DNA of 9,399 nt from an uncultured Bacilli bacterium (GTDB taxonomy: Bacteria > Bacillota_I > Bacilli_A > RF39 > UBA660). Positions 6,595 through 9,399 of the stretch are shown one piece after another; the first letter of the stretch is position 1, and every line of letters begins with the position of its first letter. Both the position numbers and the translations under genes were made by a program. Location of the stretch: contig CALVIJ010000029.1 in assembly GCA_944329505.1 (NCBI GenBank), positions 1-9,399 on the forward strand, read 5' to 3'. Below the pieces are notes generated by a model. It had not been told where the DNA came from, searched no databases, and was given only the letters and a program-made list of their open reading frames with translations.

Positions 6595-8347
6595 TCTCTA
6601 ACTCCTCCTTTGAAAGTTGTGATAGGGCTATTTCTTTATAGACATCACAAGTTTTTAATAATTCTTTATGGGTTCCCATACCGACACATTTACCACTATC
6701 TAAGACAACGATTTTATCAGCATTCATAATAGTTCCGATTCTTTGTGCAACGATTAAACTAGTTGCATTTTTAGTGTAATTTTTTAATTCTTTTCTTAAA
6801 ACTGCATCTGTTTTGTAGTCTAGAGCTGAGAAAGAATCATCGAATATGTATATTTCTGGGTCTCTAGCAATGGCTCTAGCGATGGCTAATCTTTGTTTTT
6901 GACCACCTGATACATTAGTTCCACCTTGAGCAATATGAGTTTCATATTTTTCATCCATTTTTTCGATGAATTCATTAGCTTGGGCTACTGAAGCAGCTTC
7001 TTTGATTTTTGTTTGGTCAGGTTCTTCTTTACCATTATCACCATAACTAATGTTGTAATTTACGGTTCCGGCAAACATTACAGCTTTTTGAGGTACATAA
7101 CCTAATTTATTATTTAAAGCTTCGAATTTATATTCTTTAACATTAACTCCATCGATTAATACTTCACCCTCTGTGGCATCGTAAAATCTTGGAACTAAGT
7201 TGATTAAGGTTGATTTTCCACTACCGGTTGAACCGATAAAGGCTATTGTTTCACCTTGATTTACTTTGAATGAAATATTTTCTAGAACGTATTCATCCGC
7301 GTCTGGATATTTGAATGAAACGTTTTTAAATTCGACAGTACCTTTTTCTTTAGTGTTTCCGTCAAATGTTCCTGGAACGATTTTTTGTTTAGTATCTAAT
7401 ACTTCATTTATTCTTCGGGCTGATACACTGGCTCTTGGAACAATCATGAATATCATAGCAAGCATTAAGAATGACATAATAACTTGCATGGCATATGAAC
7501 TAAAGACAATCATGTTACCGAATACGGTGATTTTATCAGCTAGTACTGAGTTTTGAATTAATCCAGCACCGATAAAGTATATAGATAGGGTTAACCCATA
7601 CATGATTAAGTACATAACAGGCATCATGATAGCAAATTTCTTTTGGTTAGATAATTGTAAGTTAGTAAGTCTATCGTTGACTTTATCGAATTTATCTTCT
7701 TGATATTTTTCGGCATTGAATGCTCTTACAACTCTTATACCAGTTAAATTTTCACGAGCTAAACCGTTGATCTTGTCGATTAATTTTTGAACAATCTTGA
7801 ATTTTGGAATAACGATAATCATTAGGGTAATAATTACTCCAAGTAAGATTAAGACAGCGACTCCGGTAACAGCACTCCATTGCCATCCTTTATCTAATAT
7901 TTTACTGATGGCCCATACGGCTGTAATTGGAGCTTTGACTAGTAGTTGTAGACCTAAAGCAATTAACATTTCAATTTGAGTAACATCATTTGTTGTTCTA
8001 GTGATTAAACTACTAGTTTGAAAACTTTTGATTTCATCAGTGTCTAAATTTTGAACTTTGTCAAAAATTTGTTTTCTAGTGTTTTTAGAAAACTCCGATG
8101 CAATTGAGGCGGCAAAAAATCCGGCGGAAGCCGCAAAAATTAAACTACCTAGGGCACAGGCAATCATGTATCCTCCGTTTAGGATGATATCACTCATTTC
8201 ACTACCCTCGGTTTGAACAAGTACTGTGATTTCAGACATATAGTCTGGTATTTTTAATTCTAACCATACTTGACCGACAATTAGAACTACACAGAAAGCG
8301 GCGTATAGCCATTCTTTTTTAGTTAAATTTTTTAACAGTTTTAACAT
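6587..8347 (-). CDS. ABC exporter half-subunit with degenerate ATP site
   Basis: A 586-residue fused permease/ATPase, first ABC gene of the operon. Six membrane segments are expected in residues about 12-300 (for example 13-30, 58-80, 130-150, 158-180, 243-263, 275-303). The nucleotide-binding domain has Walker A GSTGSGKST (372-380), Q-loop Q420 and a good signature VSGGQ (479-483). Walker B reads IFDD, with D504 where the catalytic Glu normally sits, and the switch position is Q535 (VAQR) instead of His. These two substitutions are the hallmark of the non-hydrolytic half of heterodimeric exporters, and the partner 772-aa protein has the canonical residues. The ATG is preceded by AGGA at 7 bases, inside the end of the MarR gene (7-base overlap), and its last codons hold the ribosome binding site of the partner. 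The protein acts in the cytoplasmic membrane as an obligate heterodimer (inference). Confidence 0.95.
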   Translation of the reverse strand: MLKLLKNLTKKEWLYAAFCVVLIVGQVWLELKIPDYMSEITVLVQTEGSEMSDIILNGGYMIACALGSLIFAASAGFFAASIASEFSKNTRKQIFDKVQNLDTDEIKSFQTSSLITRTTNDVTQIEMLIALGLQLLVKAPITAVWAISKILDKGWQWSAVTGVAVLILLGVIITLMIIVIPKFKIVQKLIDKINGLARENLTGIRVVRAFNAEKYQEDKFDKVNDRLTNLQLSNQKKFAIMMPVMYLIMYGLTLSIYFIGAGLIQNSVLADKITVFGNMIVFSSYAMQVIMSFLMLAMIFMIVPRASVSARRINEVLDTKQKIVPGTFDGNTKEKGTVEFKNVSFKYPDADEYVLENISFKVNQGETIAFIGSTGSGKSTLINLVPRFYDATEGEVLIDGVNVKEYKFEALNNKLGYVPQKAVMFAGTVNYNISYGDNGKEEPDQTKIKEAASVAQANEFIEKMDEKYETHIAQGGTNVSGGQKQRLAIARAIARDPEIYIFDDSFSALDYKTDAVLRKELKNYTKNATSLIVAQRIGTIMNADKIVVLDSGKCVGMGTHKELLKTCDVYKEIALSQLSKEELENA

Positions 8348-8790
8348 ATGTCCATCCTTTCATTTTTTAGATTTTCTTGCATTTTACTGATAACCTTAAG
8401 AAATGTTTCTAAGTCTTTTTGATCGATGTCTTTTAATAATGTTTTTTCGGTTTTATCTAAGTTTTGTTTGACAGCATTAAATTTTTCTTTGGTATTTTCA
8501 CTTAGAATTATTTCTTTTATTCTAGTATCAGTTTTGTCTGGAATTCTAGAAATCAATTGATTTCTTTCCATTGTTTTTAATATTTCAGATAAGGTTGCTC
8601 TTCTAAGGTTTAAAGCAATACCGATATCTCTTTGATATACTTTGCTCCCCTTTTTTGAGCATATATAATGAATTATTTGCATTTGTGCGGGAGTTGGAAG
8701 TGTTTCTCTTTTTACTCCATTTTCATAGCTATAACGTACGATAGCATGATTTAAATCTTTTATTCGGAATATTACCTTTTTATTTTCCAT
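8341..8790 (-). CDS. MarR-family transcriptional regulator
   Basis: A 149-residue winged-helix regulator that leads the exporter operon. The DNA-binding core spans about 51-98: VYQRDIGIALNLRRATLSEILKTMER is the helix-turn-helix, and SRIPDKTDTRIKEIIL is the wing with the family-typical D-x-x-D-x-R turn. The N-terminal helix (about 5-25) and two C-terminal helices (about 100-145) would form the dimer interface. Cysteines are at 44 and 149. Length is normal for MarR. The ATG at 8790 has AAGG 6 bases upstream, and the end overlaps the first ABC gene by 7 bases. By family precedent it is probably an autorepressor that releases DNA when it binds a substrate of the pump. Candidate operator sequences lie over and upstream of its promoter. 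Confidence 0.93.
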   Translation of the reverse strand: MENKKVIFRIKDLNHAIVRYSYENGVKRETLPTPAQMQIIHYICSKKGSKVYQRDIGIALNLRRATLSEILKTMERNQLISRIPDKTDTRIKEIILSENTKEKFNAVKQNLDKTEKTLLKDIDQKDLETFLKVISKMQENLKNERMDIC

Positions 8791-8820
8791 ACCTCACCTT
8801 CTTTTTAGCTGCCAAAAAAC

Positions 8821-8840
8821 ATTTTAGTACTTATTAAAAT
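8821..8840 (-). promoter_or_regulatory. Candidate MarR operator (inverted repeat over the -10)
   Basis: ATTTTA (8821-8826) and TAAAAT (8835-8840) form a 6-bp inverted repeat with an 8-base spacer, spanning the -10 and part of the promoter spacer. The size and location fit MarR-type autorepression. The arms are pure A/T, so specificity is uncertain. Confidence 0.35.
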
Positions 8841-8849
8841 AATTGTCAA
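8821..8849 (-). promoter_or_regulatory. Sigma-A promoter of the MarR-ABC-ABC operon
   Basis: A perfect TTGACA (8849-8844) is followed after exactly 17 bases by TAAAAT (8826-8821), five of six matches to the -10 consensus. Transcription should start around 8814, about 24 bases upstream of the MarR start codon. No other strong promoter was noticed inside the operon. Confidence 0.8.
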
Positions 8850-8901
8850 TAACCTAACAAAAATATTTTGTACTTTACATATTTTCTCATAATTGGCATT
8901 T

Positions 8902-8925
8902 AAAAAGATAAGTTTTTCTTATCTT
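8902..8925 (-). terminator. Intrinsic terminator of the polysaccharide deacetylase gene
   Basis: AAGATAAG (8925-8918) and CTTATCTT (8912-8905) form a perfect 8-bp stem around a five-A loop on the minus strand, followed by a T run that ends at 8902. The TAA stop of the deacetylase (8926-8924) enters the 5' arm of the stem. Confidence 0.7.
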
Positions 8926-9399
8926 AATTATTGATATGATGATGTATTTGCGGGGTTTCTTTAGTTATTTTGGCAAAGGTATAGCCATTTGCTTTCGCGT
9001 ATTTTATTATGTCTCTTAGGGCTTCTACAGTCGTACTTTTAGTTGATGAATCGTGCATTAATACGATATTAGTTCCACTATGTATTCTATTCGTTACATT
9101 TTGATATATGTTTTCTTTTGAAACTTTTCCGGAAGCATCTTCACTATCGATATTCCAGTCGTAATAGTAATAATCATTTTCGGTTAGTCTATTTGTTATT
9201 CTGGTAACAATCCCTGGGTTATATTTTTTAGATACAGTATTAGATGAACCACCAGGAAGTCTTACGATGCGTGATTTTACTCCAGTGATATTAAATACTT
9301 TCATTCTGATATCATTTAAATCATTAAAATAATTTTCATCTGACGAATAGATGTAACTATAAATGTGAGTTGATGTATGAAGAGCGATTGTGTGATTTT
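8924..9399 (-). CDS. Polysaccharide (peptidoglycan) deacetylase, NodB-type, 3' part
   Basis: C-terminal 157 residues of a carbohydrate esterase family 4 (NodB homology) enzyme, which removes acetyl groups from N-acetyl sugars of cell-wall peptidoglycan or similar polymers. The frame is open to the right edge, so the gene is cut there. The first internal ATG at 9304 is not the start, because the translation upstream of it still contains a conserved motif. Visible motifs in order: HTIALHTSTH (9394-9365), matching the zinc-binding H(S/T)xxH; RLPGGSSN, the Arg-containing motif 3; YDWNIDSEDA, the Asp-Trp motif 4; and IVLMHDS, the final catalytic-His motif. The zinc Asp-Asp motif 1 should lie beyond the edge. 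An Asn/His tail (IHHHINN) ends the protein. Such enzymes are normally membrane-anchored or secreted, and deacetylation often gives lysozyme resistance (family knowledge). Confidence 0.92.
   Translation of the reverse strand, partial: NHTIALHTSTHIYSYIYSSDENYFNDLNDIRMKVFNITGVKSRIVRLPGGSSNTVSKKYNPGIVTRITNRLTENDYYYYDWNIDSEDASGKVSKENIYQNVTNRIHSGTNIVLMHDSSTKSTTVEALRDIIKYAKANGYTFAKITKETPQIHHHINN

Larger units (their letters stand above)
8811..8876 (-). repeat. Imperfect direct repeat flanking the MarR promoter -35
   Basis: Two related stretches, about 8813-8832 and 8857-8875, share 16 of 20 aligned positions with one gap and the same GTACTT end (plus-strand reading). They are 43 bases apart, close to four helical turns. 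One covers the -10 and the start region, the other lies upstream of the -35. This arrangement would suit two bound repressor dimers, but the repeat is AT-rich and could be partly chance. Confidence 0.35.

Noticed and set aside
7266..7979. Plus-strand open frames inside the 586-aa ABC gene
   Set aside because: They are antisense to an intact, motif-complete ABC gene and show no recognisable domain.
1..9399. Alternative genetic code (TGA as Trp)
   Set aside because: The Trp codons checked in six genes are TGG and all genes are full length under the standard bacterial code; the absence of TGA stops in nine genes fits low GC content.
1..9399. CRISPR array, tRNA, riboswitch, insertion sequence or defence system
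   Set aside because: No spaced repeats, cloverleaf, long structured leader, transposase or terminal inverted repeats were seen, and intergenic gaps are all under about 135 bases.

Overview
This is an AT-rich window (roughly 30% GC by eye) in which every convincing gene lies on the minus strand. Reading direction therefore runs from the right edge to the left. Strong AGGAGG-type ribosome binding sites, TTGACA/TATAAT promoters, a peptidoglycan-deacetylase-like enzyme and a MarR/heterodimeric-ABC cassette all point to a low-GC Gram-positive (Bacillota), probably an uncultured Bacilli- or Clostridia-like lineage. Tryptophan codons checked in six of the genes are TGG. All nine visible stop codons are TAA (7) or TAG (2), none TGA, so there is no sign of TGA recoding.

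Layout in transcription order (right to left). (1) 9399-8924: 3' part of a polysaccharide (peptidoglycan) deacetylase, truncated by the window edge and closed by a terminator. (2) 8849-4258: a three-gene operon with overlapping genes, MarR repressor, then a degenerate-site ABC half-exporter (586 aa), then a consensus-site ABC half-exporter (772 aa). It runs from a near-consensus promoter to a terminator. The 772-aa subunit carries an unusual ~200-residue insertion between TM1 and TM2 made of degenerate repeats. (3) 4256-3247: a membrane-anchored 318-aa protein with a zinc-peptidase-like HELLH...NEGYTE signature, with its own promoter. (4) 3242-2766: an orphan 132-aa protein behind a perfect TTGACA/TATAAT promoter with a tandem -35-like repeat. 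(5) 2764-608: a two-component system, OmpR-family response regulator then membrane histidine kinase, overlapping and probably translationally coupled, with a PhoP-box-like direct repeat upstream. (6) 601-79: a small multi-pass membrane protein of unknown function.

The genes form a cell-envelope-oriented neighbourhood. The deacetylase would modify the wall, the MarR-controlled heterodimeric exporter probably pumps drugs or amphiphiles, and the two-component system senses something outside the membrane. The direct functional link between these units is inference only. No RNA genes, CRISPR arrays, insertion sequences or phage genes were seen, and no gap between genes exceeds about 135 bases. A recurring architectural feature is that five of the six transcription-unit-terminal genes have their stop codon inside or touching the intrinsic terminator hairpin.
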